Positions 50,492 through 63,725 of a stretch of 64,000 nucleotides of DNA are shown here, piece after piece; positions within the stretch are counted from its first letter, which is position 1, and every line of letters begins with the position of its first letter. The DNA is from Bryum argenteum. Its lineage: Eukaryota; Streptophyta; Bryopsida; Bryales; Bryaceae. A program made the position numbers and the translations under genes. The notes under the pieces were generated by a model. That model did not search any database. It worked only from the letters and a program-made list of their open reading frames with translations, and was not told the origin of the DNA. The stretch lies in NCBI GenBank assembly GCA_037043015.1, contig CM073325.1, positions 8,597,001-8,661,000 of the forward strand, read 5' to 3'.

Positions 50492-51077
50492 TTAACCCCT
50501 AAAGATCCAAGAGGACCAAATCGGGCTTTTGCTATTTTGGGCAGCTTAGATGAATAGGTTAAAAGTAATATTTTTGCCTAAATTTTTTAATGGGTGCTCC
50601 CTATACTGCAAAGTGTATGTGGTAAAATTTACAAAGCCAAATTCCAATTTTTGAGTCTTCTACAACAATTCTTGGTTTGCGAGCCGAACTGGGGCAGTTT
50701 AAATTTAGTATTTTTTTGAAATTTTTTTTTGGAAATATGTTCATGACCAAATCACTACTTAAGTTCCAAAGGGCCCCAAGTCAAAAAGTGTACCAATTTT
50801 ACAAGGGCAGCCTCCAAAAGTGTCAAAAATAATCTCAACAATGCCCAAAAAAACTTCGTAGACAAACTTTGGATGTTATAATCTCTCAAATGGTAAACAT
50901 CCAACGGTCAATTTTTATATCAGATACTGAAAATTGGCTTAGGTACAAGATCTTACGGTTGGAAGTTAAGAAAAGAATAAAAAAATTGTTTCGCACCCCT
51001 TGAAGTGCATAGAGGTAGAGAATTGGAGTTTTGAGGTTTTAAGCTCCCAAAAACACCCAAGGATCTTTAGGGGTTAA
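50492..51077. mobile_element. TIR element with 17-bp perfect ends and TTAA borders
   Basis: TTAACCCCTAAAGATCC (50492-50508) and GGATCTTTAGGGGTTAA (51061-51077) are exact reverse complements. The 586-bp interior is AT-rich and noncoding. Because TTAA is palindromic, the outer four bases may be either a TTAA target-site duplication (as for piggyBac-type elements) or part of the TIR. The end sequence relates it to the elements at 14425, 25684 and 41213. Confidence 0.85.
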
Positions 51078-52613
51078 TGAAAAAATAAGAAATTTACTCA
51101 TTTGTACCTACTAGCAAAATATAACTTATTTTATTTTTAGTTGAGAAAAAACCAATGCATGCATACAATCATACAAAATTTGGGTACTTGTAGCGTGCTT
51201 CTTTCGTCTCCTTTTATTGAGGAACCAATTTCATGGTTTAAGATTTACTAATACCTTAAAATATCCCAAATGAACATTCAAGACTATAGTACATAAGGTC
51301 TAACACTTAAATACATACATAGTCCCAATATTTGGTGAAGTTTGTTTTAATATCCCTAACGTAATCAGAACTAAATCGGGTAGTATATTCCTATGTGCAT
51401 TTACTATAATTATTCACATATTTACATCAAGTTTCATTGAAACCTAAAGAAATTTCTAATGCATGTAAGATGTCCAAGATTTTTGAGGTAACCCAAGACA
51501 TGAATTCAATCATGAAATTGTCTAGGACGCCTAAAGGACACGATTTAATGACATAGAAGTACTACTGATGAATTCTTAATCAATTTGGAATTTTAAGAGG
51601 TTCCAATGGCTTGAGAAAAGTGAACTTTTGAAAAGTACTTTTGGTGTGATGGGATTCACACACAAATTATATCCCCTTGTTCGAGGTCATTAGTTGTGCA
51701 CCACCATGCTATTTTGATATCAAATCCAACGTAACTCCTTGTATTTACTTGTCTATTACATTCCATCTAAACAAGGATATCCAAATCCATATAATAATCT
51801 CTAGATTCATGAAGTCAATGCCTAGTTGAACATCTCTTTGAAAACGAAGGTGGTGATGGTCATTACCATTCACGTTAGTTACTAGAAATACTCCAAACCT
51901 TCTTTGCTCATAATTACTTATATATGGGATACAAATGCTACAAATGAAGTAGCCTTATATATAAAGGAGCAACAACATAAACTTAAATTCTTATAAAGCC
52001 CACCTTGCTGAATGATCCCTAAATCACCTAAGCCCAATACACTCGTAAACAAAGCAAGAAATACCAAATGTTTTACAAATTGCAATTAAATCAGAAACAC
52101 TTCCATAGGTACTGGAAGTGAGAATGCACTCTTCACATCCAAACCACCTTCAATAAGACCCTCGGCAGAAACATGCATGCTCACACCACGATGGTTACAT
52201 ACCTATTCCCAACTTCTTTGTTCATCTATACTAAAATGGATAACAACTACACGGATCCAACTTGGCTTTATTGTCCAAATAGTAGTTACATTATTTTAGC
52301 TATCTCCCATTTTCATACCAACATGTGGAAATGGACTACAATATAAACCTATAAGGTGAATATAAGACAAAATCACATCATATGCAATACATCAACCTTC
52401 AAACACATCACCTTGAAGTAATCACAAGTATTCATTACATAATAAAGAAATATACATTACATAATTAGAAAAAAAGTACTACGAATTCAATCAAAGTACT
52501 AACGGAAAGGAGTATATGTTGTATACATGGTTGTAGACCTTGAGAATGTCAAATTGTGATCAAGTAATTGTTTGGACTCTTGACTTCAAACTCCCCAAAT
52601 TTGATGAAAATAG
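51078..52613. other. Intergenic AT-rich DNA
   Basis: Nothing recognised; few open frames and no clear repeat. Confidence 0.5.
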
Positions 52614-55432
52614 TCACATGGATATCCTCTGCAAAGCCCTCCGTCTTAGACAAATAGAAGTAACTCCTCCACCTTTAATCTGCACATCCACTAAACACCG
52701 TGATTTTCCTACCCATACTCGAACCTTCACTACACTAATATCTTTACATAGGCTGACATTGTCATTTGTACATTATGTACTAGATGATAGCATTAGTTGA
52801 TACCATCTCATCTCAAAGAGAAGCTCACATCAAAATACTACAAAAAACTTCCAACCAACTTTGATGAAAATAGAGAAAAAGATTGAGCTAGAGGAATTAC
52901 CTTGAAAAACAAAGGTGAACCTCTAAACCTCACCAGATCCTTGTCATGTTGCGGTTTTTGTCTCCTTGAAAGCCATGATGTATTGATCCATTGGGTAGAA
53001 CTTGTCCTAGAGCAATATCCTGTTAAATGAAGAACATCTATGGCATCTCTATGATATATATTTCCTTCTTCAAGAAGAACATACTTCAGTTGGCGAGAAG
53101 TAGTCATAGCTCGTTCAAAAGGACATTCATCCATGCTTGAAGGACAAAATGAAGCCAAAACACGTTTGAAGTTCTCCAAGTGAATGTCAGCATCCCTTGT
53201 GACTAGCTTGTGAAATACTATATAGCAAGAAACCCCTTTACTGGCTAGCCCTTTCATAAGAGAATCCACACTACAATCCTCCTTGGAGTGCACAAGCATT
53301 GCATGCTGCAGGCAACCATTGCGAACCCGAGTTTCCGCTTCGAGAACTTGAAGACCTTCTTCACAACAAACTTCCAAAAATTTAAAGAAATTATGATTGT
53401 TAAACCAATTCTTCATAATGGATATTTCTAGGCCATAAGTTTGTTTGACGACATTATTTTGTATATAACTCCCATCCCATTGAAATATCTTTCTTGTCAT
53501 CCTCCTCAAAGCCTGTGCACCAAAGAAAGTTAATTCTATCAATACTCTTCTCATAACTCATTTACATAATAATAGACTCTTAAGAAACTTTTCACATACC
53601 ATTAATAGTCTTTACTTCATTGAGATAATATAGATAAAAATTTACTATGTAGAACGAATGCTCAATACCATTTTATATCAATGCTTACCCTCCCAATGCG
53701 TGCAACATCACTTGTATCAAATTTCACACCTTCACGAACTCCTACCTCCACATCTGTGATAAAACATGAATCATACAATGTTAGGTTGTAAAATAATTTT
53801 GCAATTATTTGACTTGAAGTCTTCAAATTTATAAAGTCTCTTCGATATCAACCCACTCAAAAGAGTCAAAAGGATAACTTACAATACGCAATTTTCTCTT
53901 TTGTATACGATGTAGAAGCTCTCAATAATTCCCAACCCACCCATCCTAGCTCCTTGAGGACTTGAATTAAAGTCAATGACAAGCAATGCCTCCATTGTTC
54001 AACCTACAAACATTGGAAATGTCCAACTCAAAATTCCAAAGAGAGCCAAGCTATCCTCTATTATGGTAAAAACCAATACCTTCAATACATTGAACAAATG
54101 TTAACCATAAACAAGAAGTGCTTAAACAAATTCTACAATCTAAACAATCTAGGATAATTCATTGATACTAACAAAATCAATGATAACTTAATCACAAATG
54201 GAATATGAAGAATAAAACAAACAAAGTAATTAGGTGAAGTGATGTACCTTGATGATAGTTACACTTTCATGGACTTCATTGTCAATCACAACACTTCTTG
54301 GATGACTTTGCCTACACTCTAGCAATTTGGGTGTCTTTGGCTTGTACTTCAGCAATTCCCCTATCTCGTAAAAGTTTGGCCTTTCCTTCGGATCGGGATG
54401 CCAACATCTCTCTATGATATTCTTCAAAAACAACGGAACTTCACTAGGAAGAGCGGGACGTCGTCCGCTCAAAATTTCATCCCACGTGCATGCTTCAACC
54501 TCGGAATAAAATGGAATGTGACCTGTTACAATCTCATAACAAGTCATGCCATAGCTATATACATCAGCCATAGTAGTGAATGTCACTTCCGCACTTGGAA
54601 TCCTTTCCTTAAGTTGTTGAAGAATCTCCGGTGCTCTCCAATATGATGTGCCCATCACTAACCTAGAACTCTCAAAATCAGCTACTCGTACTTTTACCAT
54701 ATCGTCGTCTCTAAACATCACCTCATCTTGAATCATGACTCCATGAGAGCTCCATCGCTCAACTAGCACATTTGAGGCTTTCAAGTCCCTGTGTACTATG
54801 TCGTCCTTGGTGTGAAGGGTGTCCATATCTTTGGCTATTCTCAACATCAAATGGGTGGCATGGTCGATGGAGAAAGGACCATTTGTAGAACGCATTACTT
54901 TCATTCGACGATCAATCAACAACCGCAAATCACCCCACTGTCTATGCATCAAAAAGGCAAATCTTCCCCTCAACCTCTCCTCCTCCAACAAAATTCCTCC
55001 CTCAATATTATCAAAATCAAACCACTTATCACCTTGTGTGATTCTGTACCGACGTGACAACAACCCAATAGGCCATTGCCTTTGAAATTCTTGGAGAGGA
55101 ACATCGCCCTTCATCACCTTCACCACGTAATCAAACTCACCATGTTCTCTCAAACGAGCTTCATATATATCCGCTTGTGCTCCATGGCTGATTTTCTTTC
55201 CCACTCTTATTTTATGTCCGCAATTTAGGAAGAAAGAACCCCAATCAGGGTGGTTCTGCAACTCAGCGAAGTATTCAAAGTTGGCCTCAGCTGACCAATT
55301 CGAGGAAGTCGAGGACTCATCCAATATGCTAAAGTGACTAGCTTCTGAAAACTCCATCTCGGAATCAGTTTGAAAACTGAAGGAACTTGTCTGTGTTGAC
55401 AATGCCAACGGACACGATGAGGAACCCGCCAT
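52614..55432 (-). CDS. Protein kinase-like protein with DFE motif and unrecognised C-terminal region
   Basis: Exons 54248-55432, 53883-54003, 53689-53753 and 52901-53512 join in frame at GT-AG sites. A short last exon ending at 52614 (from 52724 or 52679) is tentative. The product is about 690 residues. After a Ser-rich start (MAGSSSCPLALSTQ, chosen as first in-frame ATG) comes a kinase fold: SHGAQADIYEA (weak glycine loop), VVKVMK, HRDLKASN, VADFESSRL, YWRAPEIL, DVYSYGMTCYEIVTG and CWHPDPKERPNF. HRD and the lysine are kept, but DFG is DFE and the glycine loop is poor, so activity is doubtful. The C-terminal 300 residues (for example LRRMTRKIFQWDG, HAMLVHSKEDCS) match nothing I recognise. It differs clearly from the kinase at 19588. 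The function is unknown. Confidence 0.75.
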
Positions 55433-55540
55433 GATTACGGATATTTTTACACAAGAAGATGCTTGCCTCCACACCGTAACCTTGGATACCCCCACTGCAC
55501 CAATCACAGCAGGTATCTCTTCCGTTCACCTTTAAAACTA

Positions 55541-55608
55541 ACTCTCCACGATGTACTTGTAGATTCAAACAATTAACTCTCCACGATGTACTTGTAGATT
55601 CAAACAAC
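55541..55608. repeat. Tandem duplication, about 34 bp twice, upstream of the kinase-like gene
   Basis: aactctccacgatgtacttg and the following tagattcaaacaa occur twice in a row, about 110 to 175 bp upstream of the ATG, probably in the promoter or 5' UTR. Confidence 0.85.
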
Positions 55609-58463
55609 TCGAGCTTGTCAAACTGATTGTGAATTCATTGCTGCAAACGAGGTTGAGAAGCACTCCATTCGATCTATGTATCTGCCAAAGCACATACGAT
55701 CCTGTGATTAGGCTCCAATCGCAAGATGCTCTGCAACAACAACCTAAGCTACTACATCACACTCCCACTAAAACCAGTCGGCGTCGAGGCCCGGCTTCCG
55801 ATGACTTCACATTCCAAGGGTTCATCGTTACTTGAGGATGCAAGTGACGCCGATTCAAACCAACGAAATCCGTTACAATGGACATTGTTTCATGAGAAAA
55901 AACAAAGATAAGTTCAACCGAAAGACTCCCATGCTAGCAAGCACCGACATTGAAGAATTGACTCAGGCAAGCTGCCACATCCGGGTTCGCAAACGAGTAG
56001 AAGTAGTTAATTTCTATGTGGGTTGAACTATAGTGTACCAAAATATGCAGTTTACAGAAGAAAAAAAACATACAGCTTCTGAGAACAGTATTAACGATAT
56101 CAACCCTGAAAGACCACAACTGATAGTACTACATTGCTTTACGCAGTAAAGTATTGCCGTTGCAATCGGAGACATGGACCGTATTGTAACACACCGTCTC
56201 TGTTAGCCGAGCTAGTGCATCCAAGCCAAACATGCACCTTAGGCTGTGACTAGTTGATTTGGTAACACATTCAAAAGGCATGCATGTCGACCTTCCAAGG
56301 CAACAAACCCGAAAGCATCCGCCCTCGACAAAAGCTGTGCACAAAGAAGAGAACTAGAGTTGTTTACAAGAGCTGTACATTACCAACACACAAAGTGACG
56401 ATCGACTTTGTCAAATGGCCGACAATGCATGTGATTTTCTCTCCAAGAACCGCGTCCACTGCCTGCTTCTGCAAGGGGATGCAATAAACAAGAAGGTTAT
56501 TAGGACTCAAAGCCGGCCTTTCAACCATAGTCAGTGGCTATGGAGGGTGGAGCACTTCTTTCTCTCAGGTTCCATTAACTATTCTTGCCAATAAACGAGT
56601 AATACGATTTTTTCACTTACGGACGGACCAAGATCAAATTTGCAAGTGAAGCCTACATAGTCTACAGAATTCCGCCACAATAGAAATTGCTCCTCAATGT
56701 AACACCAAATTGAAGATTAACCACAACACTCTTCTGCTTGTAAGCACCGACAGTGAAAACTGGACTCACAACAAGCAACCAGATCGGGCTAAGTAGCCCA
56801 ACAGAGGAGAACGCCTTCTAGAATTTACGATCTGCTCAGAAAATAGGGTATGATACCGACAGCTGCACTTCACAAGAAAATCGAGACTCAGCTTTCTAAT
56901 AACAAGATGTCATCATCATAACTCACTCTTGAAAAGCCCAGGATAGATATGTACCTATGCCAGTGCAGATCACTTAGCTTCGATTCGATCGAAGTCGTGG
57001 AGCGTGATGCCGAGAACCCTGCTGAATAAACGATCCAGTGCACTTCCGAGCCACCCAAGTTCGCAGTCCTTTAGAAACTGATTCTGCACAGCACCACAAT
57101 GAAAGCCACGATCGATCTTTCCCAACAACAACAAACTCGAAACAGCCGCCGCTACTGAAGGCCGTCTGCACGACACAAGGAAAATTAGGGTTTGCTTGTG
57201 GGTGCAGTACTGTTCAATACAGGCAACCAAGTTGTCAGACGACTGCTGAGGTAGAGGCACTTAGGACTCATTATTTCTAGCTTTTACCTTATGTACACCC
57301 ATACTTTAAGTGGAAAATCAATTATTGACATCTGGAATACCCTATGTTAAGACCATGATCATTGAAAATAATCAATATATTTATCAAAAATTAGATTTAC
57401 TCTAAATGTTAATGCTAAACCTTGACTATAGGGTATTGACTAGACCTTGATTCTGAGGCTATAGAGACAATGGAGCTCATCTGATCTAGTGCCTTGCTGA
57501 TCTATTCCCTTGTTGTGGAGGTTAATTTAGGTAACGTACTCAATGATAGCTTCAATTTAAGCATCAAAATTGTGGAGTGAAGTTAGCCATATAAGTAGTA
57601 CGTCTTTGTGAGCAAAGTAGAAGATTGATTGTACTCAAAATCATGATACTCATGTACTTGTGTATATGGATATTATTAGTTTATTATGAATTTTTGAAGT
57701 TGAATTCATAGGTGTTACTAAAATGGTGCACTCTAAAATGCTTACAATGAGTGCATTGAAAGTCAGCTTTCAATGCTTAGCAATTTCATGAAACTCACGG
57801 TATTTATGCAAGTAACAAGTAGCATGTAAGCTCCATGATAATTCAATCATTCAAACATTACCTGATCATCAAATCACCAGAATTACAACCAACTCAGAGA
57901 AATGCATGGAATTGAGATTTGGAATCTATCACATGAATATAATTGGAGTGAGGTGCAATCAATGTATGCTAACCATCGACTTTGAATTCAACCATTTGAA
58001 ACACATTGAAATGTTGAAACAAAGTGTATGAATATACCTGAATAACTTTAGAGACTTGAGAGATTCATCGTCTTTCTAAAGTTTTTCATATCAAAAGAAC
58101 TTTTAAACACAAAGTCATTGTATATAGAACCCCCATATCATATATTATATGTAGAAAGAAAACTTTACACATTATTTTAAACATGTAGTTAAATAAATTG
58201 CATAAAATTCATATCATCGTACAGAAGCCAAACAAACACTCCAAACTTAACTTAACGAGCACATTTCAACATAAGTTTTATAAAATAAAAAAATGAAATG
58301 AAATAATCATAACAACATAACAACCAAGCCATATATAATATATGACCAGGTTGAATTTTTACATCATATCATATATGATTAAAGACAAGATTGTCCTCCT
58401 AATGCGTCTCACATCAAAACAACCAACAGTGTATCACAAACTCACTATGGTTTTATGTAAAAA
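55609..58463. other. Intergenic DNA between kinase-like gene and unknown exon
   Basis: No gene is recognised. Two weakly similar GC-richer stretches (56270-56350 and 57105-57180) give related minus-strand peptides starting M(C/Q)TAF and containing GGCF; they may be an old duplication. The rest, especially 57300-58460, is very AT-rich. Confidence 0.45.
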
Positions 58464-59287
58464 CTAGGCACGTATGACACATCTAGTACACTCTCTGTAC
58501 ACTTTGAGAGGGCTTGGGTTGTCAATACACCACTCATAACGTCGTGTCGTACGATGTACTTTATTAAACACAATGCTTATCACAATTCCCCATCCCTTAT
58601 TATGAAACCAACTCCCGAGGATCAATTTCATATGGGGATTCCACCGTAAGCACAACTCATTTGGAAATCGATTTCTTATCCGCGTATACGTACCAGGTTG
58701 TAATTGCACAAGTGCTTGTCCATAAGGAAGCCCATCTCCCTTCAATCGCACAACATGGAATCGAATACCGAGGAAGACATAATCGTTGTAATTTGCATTC
58801 CTCCTCGTGTTCCATTGCCCGAGATTATATATTTGTTTGATGCCCTCTCCAACCGCCTTGTATGTATTCAAAATTGCAGGAATAAGGATGTATACACCAC
58901 CCATGCACTCCACCATTTCAATTGCATAGCTCCCTCGCATAAATCCAAAACCTGACATACCAGCATCCTGTACGATGAAATCCTTCAGAGCATATCGGAT
59001 GGCTGGTTTCCATGTGCCTTCTTTTTCGAACAACCTCACTGCTCCCTTGGTCAACACCATTGTATCCATATGCTTAAACTGTCTGGGATGGACGCTTCCA
59101 TTAACTTCTAGCTCGGCATACCACAGCTTTCCTCCAGAGATTGTGCAAGGAACATCATAATATTTACCCTCATCGCGGTCGCGGTTGGATATACGCAAGT
59201 TTCTCTTAATTTCCCCACGGAATTGTCTCCTTGAACTCAGATGAAATCCAGCACATGGTCCTGGAATGGTAAACGAAAAGGCTGTCT
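58464..59287 (-). CDS. Unknown protein, terminal exon
   Basis: A 274-codon frame stays open from a likely acceptor (tattcag before 59287) to a stop at 58464. The frame is far longer than chance in this AT-rich area and has ordinary amino acid use (for example FSFTIPGPCAGF, ISGGKLWYAELEVNGSVHP, GSYAIEMVECMGGVYILIP, LCLRWNPHMKLILGSWF). There is no in-frame ATG near the 5' end, so an upstream exon is needed; it was not identified. I do not recognise any domain. It could be part of a larger gene with the F-box segment upstream on the same strand, but nothing links them. Confidence 0.55.
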
Positions 59288-59430
59288 CTGAATACTAGAA
59301 GCTAGTACTCAATAAGCGGTAGCACACCCATCTTCCACGAGGTGCGCGCGGGCGCCTTCGTAGTCCCACGAAGTTGAAGCTGCATTAGCAGGTTCAGGAA
59401 GCACGGTATAATCCTGCGTTAAGGCGTTGC

Positions 59431-60223
59431 TCACAAGAATTGAGCACGCCAACCCTCGTCACGTGAGAACATGAGGTTCATGTCGTTCCAAGCTCCATCA
59501 TTCTTCTGGTTCGTGGCTTTGAGAACAAACAACAGCAGTGATCCTGAACTGGGAAGGAGACATGTAGCTTCTGACCTTAATTATGTCAGAGGCGAGATAC
59601 TGGAGAGAAGGAAGGCTACGCGGTTCTCCCGTGAGATGATGGACGCCAGACCACACCCACGAAGTCGCTCGATTCCGCTTATTCCCACTAGCTGGCGGAG
59701 GACCGAGATGTTGAGCAAGATACAATGGGAAGTAATGATCCGACGAGTCATTCTTGGAACGCGCGCAAGCTGTAAAGATGCTGTTCTGGGATGGCCAAGG
59801 TGCGAACTGTTTGCTGACGGGCTTGAGCTGCACAAGCTCACGGATGGAGAGGGTTGCGACTGAGATGCGCAAGCACTGGATCTGTGGATGCTGCATGTGA
59901 GAACATGTACACCACAAATGAAGCTTTCAGAATCCACAAAGCAATAGTAACTTAACGTCTTGCCATTGCTTGTATCTTATCTAGGCATATTCACGAGCAA
60001 ATACACCGACATGATTCAAATGATACAAGGAAGTGAAAATTCCAAGACATGCTATATGAAAGTGTGTCCAAGACTACTGTTAGTAGGTGTAAGAGGATGG
60101 AAGTACCTGTTGGGGTGTCATCAACTCATCGAACGAGGTCTGATCCTGTGACATTTCATCATCGGCTGAGATATCAAATGGAATTGCCTCCGAAGAAGCA
60201 CACACTTCTTGTCGACTTGTCAT
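59431..60223 (-). pseudogene. F-box protein gene, probably frameshifted
   Basis: A first exon (60107-60223, starts MTSRQEVCASSEAIPFDIS) joins 59890 or 59881 in frame. The result continues IQCLRISVATLSIRELVQLK and then PVSKQF, like the second half of an F-box, the Skp1-binding helix set of SCF ubiquitin ligases. Then come SWVWSGVHHLTGE and PRSLPSLQYL, resembling the start of the kelch-like part of plant F-box proteins. The frame closes at 59498, but a different frame takes up with SGSLLLFVLKATNQ and NDMNLMF, which is what F-box relatives have at this place. A frameshift near 59545 therefore seems likely. An intron starting after ATTAAG is an alternative. The F-box assignment rests on pattern only. 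Confidence 0.45.
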
Positions 60224-61713
60224 GTTGACGGAGATCGGTGGTGAAAAACAAAATGGTGAGAGAAAAGAACAAATACCCATCATTTCATTTCTTTCGGTGT
60301 AAACGTATATCCATAGAATTGAAATAGAACATATCTTGGGAGGACCGTTGCTTGCAAGAAAGTACTCAACCACATGTTTGCCGTAAGATTTAGGTTGGTT
60401 TACTTGATTACGATATTTGTACACTTCAAAACATTAAGGCCCATAGTTACTAAGCAATGCTTGTGTTGGTCTTAAGACTCTCTGCTTACAAATATAAATG
60501 AAGACTAGACATGCACTCCACCAAATAATATAGTTCCAAATGCACATTGTGTTTTTTTGTTGAGATTTTGTTTTCCAAATTAACACCTAGTTAGGTCTTT
60601 CTATCAGGATTCTGACATCACAATCGTATAATAACTAAACTTAAGCATTTTTCATAGGGATTATCTATTGCGTTTTGGATCGTATTCGTTTCTCTTGTGC
60701 AGGTTTTTATTATAGAAAGGAATAAAGAAGTGTTAGTAGAGATTCGCGGACATCCACAAAGTCTGCCTATTGATTATTAGACATTCAAAGAATCTATAGC
60801 TACTTGCGTTGTACATCTCTTTTCACAACGTAGTACATAATCTTGACAAGAGAATGATAAAAGAAAGAGAGAATGAACGCCTGTTTGAAAAGATGAATTG
60901 TGCTTTGAGATTGACATAAAAGCCGATAAGTACAAAGCCTTACTTAGAGATTTAAAAGCTGACACGATGGAGAGCTTCAGAAGGAGCGCAAGATTCAAGC
61001 CAGCCGGAGTTGTAAAACTACTCCTCCTCGCAAACTTAAGATGCGACAAAGTGAGTAAACAAATCAACAATGAGAATCCCTTAAAAGCAAATATCCTACA
61101 CGCCCTCAAAGCAAGTACCCTAAAAACCCTCTTTCCAACCTATTCTCTAACAAGCAAACACCCTAAAGACCCTTTTTCCGAGCTATTCTCGTCAGCAAAA
61201 ACCTCCCTACAATGCCTTTGACGCATGAGGTTGATGTAAGCTATATAGTCTCTTATACCCTCGTATTTGCCTCTTCATTTGCCTCTTTTCAAGTGGAGAA
61301 CTTGTTGCCTGCTTGGTTTGGCAAGCCTTTGATTACGTGTAAGGCTACCTCCACACCTTTTGAGCGCCACAAATTTACACAACGTATGCCTGGAAAGTAC
61401 AACTAAATATTACCAAAGGACCACACAAGGGGCCAATGGCGAGAACTGAGGGAGGCTTTACATGTAAAAACAAGCCATTCGTAGGGCCTCATGATAAGCA
61501 AACTCCACTCATATAATTAGTCCATTCAAAAAATATTTTAAATAACTTTATCACATCGGGAGGAATTTCGTCCATCCTTAAGCTCCAAAAACAACTTCAC
61601 TCGTCATCCCTAATATGGCAAGCCAAAGTAGGTGGCTCAATACAGGTGCACACCATATTAATGGTAAACAGTTGTAATCCAAAACAAAGAAATCTATTAT
61701 TTAAGGCAGTAAC

Positions 61714-61847
61714 TTTCTTTTCTTTTCTTTTCTTTTCTTCTTTTTCTTCTTTTTCTTCTTTTTCTTCTTTTTCTTCTTTTCTTCTTTTTCTTCTTTTCTT
61801 CTTTTTCTTCTTTTCTTTTCTTCTTTTTCTTCTTTTCTTCTTTTTTT
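61714..61847. repeat. Polypyrimidine microsatellite (TTTTC/TTC)n
   Basis: About 134 bp made only of T and C in TTTTC, TTC and TTTTTC units. The minus strand reads as an artificial poly-Lys/Glu frame. Such tracts can form triplex DNA. Confidence 0.95.
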
Positions 61848-62217
61848 GTATGTTGTGAGTGGTCAACAGTAACCAAACTTCATCCAGTTTGCAACTATAA
61901 CAACTATATCCCCATGATCAACAAAGGTATCGTATGATATTGACTGTAACTTGTCTATGTACATGTGTACTAAATCTTATCTTCAAATTCCTCACCAATA
62001 GTGAGATTAGAACATTCGAAGTTGAGAAGTATTAAGGACTTTTCCCTTTGTTGCAAAATGGGTTCGAAGATTTTTGAGAACTCAAAATACCAATTTCAAG
62101 AGTAAATATAAGTTGAGGTTCTACTTGATCTTGTTTGTAAGTTTGTTTGGAACATGCCTATCCAATATTTAAGCTGGTTGGTTTTAAGATAAATTATCAC
62201 ATTGAGGTACACCAGTT

Positions 62218-62312
62218 TGAAGATCCGAACTGTGAGAAAAACAAATGTATTGAAGATCCGAACGGTGAGAAACCAAATGGATTGAAGATTCGAACGGTGA
62301 GATCATGCCTTC
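62218..62312. repeat. Tandem repeat, three units of 32-33 bp
   Basis: Units start tgaagatccgaac (62218, 62251) and tgaagattcgaac (62283) and continue ggtgaga. No coding context. Confidence 0.85.
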
Positions 62313-63725
62313 AAACCATATGTACATAAACAAAAAACAGAACTTGAAAAAGCATCATGCTACTACCAAGGAATCAAGATGTTGCCTGGACAAGCGACAT
62401 ACCAGTAAGAGAACAGAATTCAGAAAACAGAACAGGACAATGCTAGCACAAAGGGCAAGCTTTGACATTGACAGAAATACTTCAGCAATAATTCAGCAAT
62501 TGTATGCGATGAAGCCTTTCATATTAAAAAGATCTTCAACTAACTAGAACACCGAAGGTAACGATCCTCAACGAGCTGGTTAAGATACTAACCCCAATCC
62601 AGTGAGATGCACTCAGTACATATGGTCAAACTGTGAATATCCACGGATACGAGACAAATCCAACTTTTCAATCCGAATAGAGGTCAGGGCATACATCAGC
62701 AATTTCATGACACGGTTGAGGGAACGTGATCAATTTCGTTACTCAAATTCAGAGTATGATAACAAAGGCTCCCCACCCGAAAGTACCCTGGTTTGCAAAC
62801 ACAAGAACGGAAACCTGAGCCATCTAACAGATTGAAACAGGTTCACTAACAGACCAGGTAACTGCACAACAACACTATATGAACGTCCATAGATCAATGT
62901 AACCATCAAAGCGACACAGCAATTCATAGTCGACATCAGTATTTAAATTACAAAGAGGGATCATCATGAGAAGGCAGACGACCCTTTACGCAGCAACGCA
63001 GGTACGGAAGTGATGGAGTACGAGTACCCTAAAAATGCTGACAAGTCAAGTCAAGGCAAGCCAAAACGGTCGAGAGTTAGAATTATAGCTGCCGGATGTG
63101 GTCAACACTTCTAGATCTCATGTACGTAGGAACTGCTTCTTGCAGGTATACGGCCCAGACACTGGAAGAATGATAAAATCCCCTCAAAGCGACAGCCTAC
63201 AACTACATACATCCGCTTTGAACAATTACCTCTCCTCGAGTTATAGTACATGCAAAACGATGAGACGAAGGAGCTCCTGGAGGTTGATGTGATCTCACAA
63301 CATAAACCCCGACACTAAACCCACTCCTCTTCTGCCAGAAACATCACCCTCCAAAACCCTTAGCCAATTCGTGGATTCAAGAGGTGCTTGGCAAAAGCTC
63401 TGTGCAATTGACCTAACTAACTGCGTTTCTCAAGAAACTTTCATCCTCTACACATGCAATATATTCTAACCCAAAAAGCATAAAAATCATGCACTATCTG
63501 TATACATAAGAAAAAGAAACCATCACATGGTCTGCCAGGCATATGATACCGAAAATGAATTCACACTCTGCCAAAATTGAGGAAGCTCATTGAATTAAAA
63601 AGACTAATAGCGTATCTGCAAGCGGAAATATTCCAGATGATCCGAACCTACAAATTAGGTTACCGAACCCTAAGATCTCAAGTACCTCCGGACTTGCATG
63701 ATGACACCCACGGCCATCGCAACGC

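Larger units (their letters stand above)
60224..63725. other. Intergenic DNA with simple repeats; S16 3' UTR at the right end
   Basis: No gene is recognised. It holds a pyrimidine microsatellite (61714-61847) and a triple 33-bp repeat (62218-62312). The last few hundred bases before 63726 are the probable 3' UTR of the S16 gene. Confidence 0.5.

Noticed and set aside
56129..57260. Possible duplicated gene with M(C/Q)TAF...GGCF peptides
   Set aside because: Similarity is weak and short, frames are unlike known proteins, and no exon structure supports it.
61597..61866. Lys/Glu-rich minus-strand frame
   Set aside because: It is produced by the TTTTC microsatellite.
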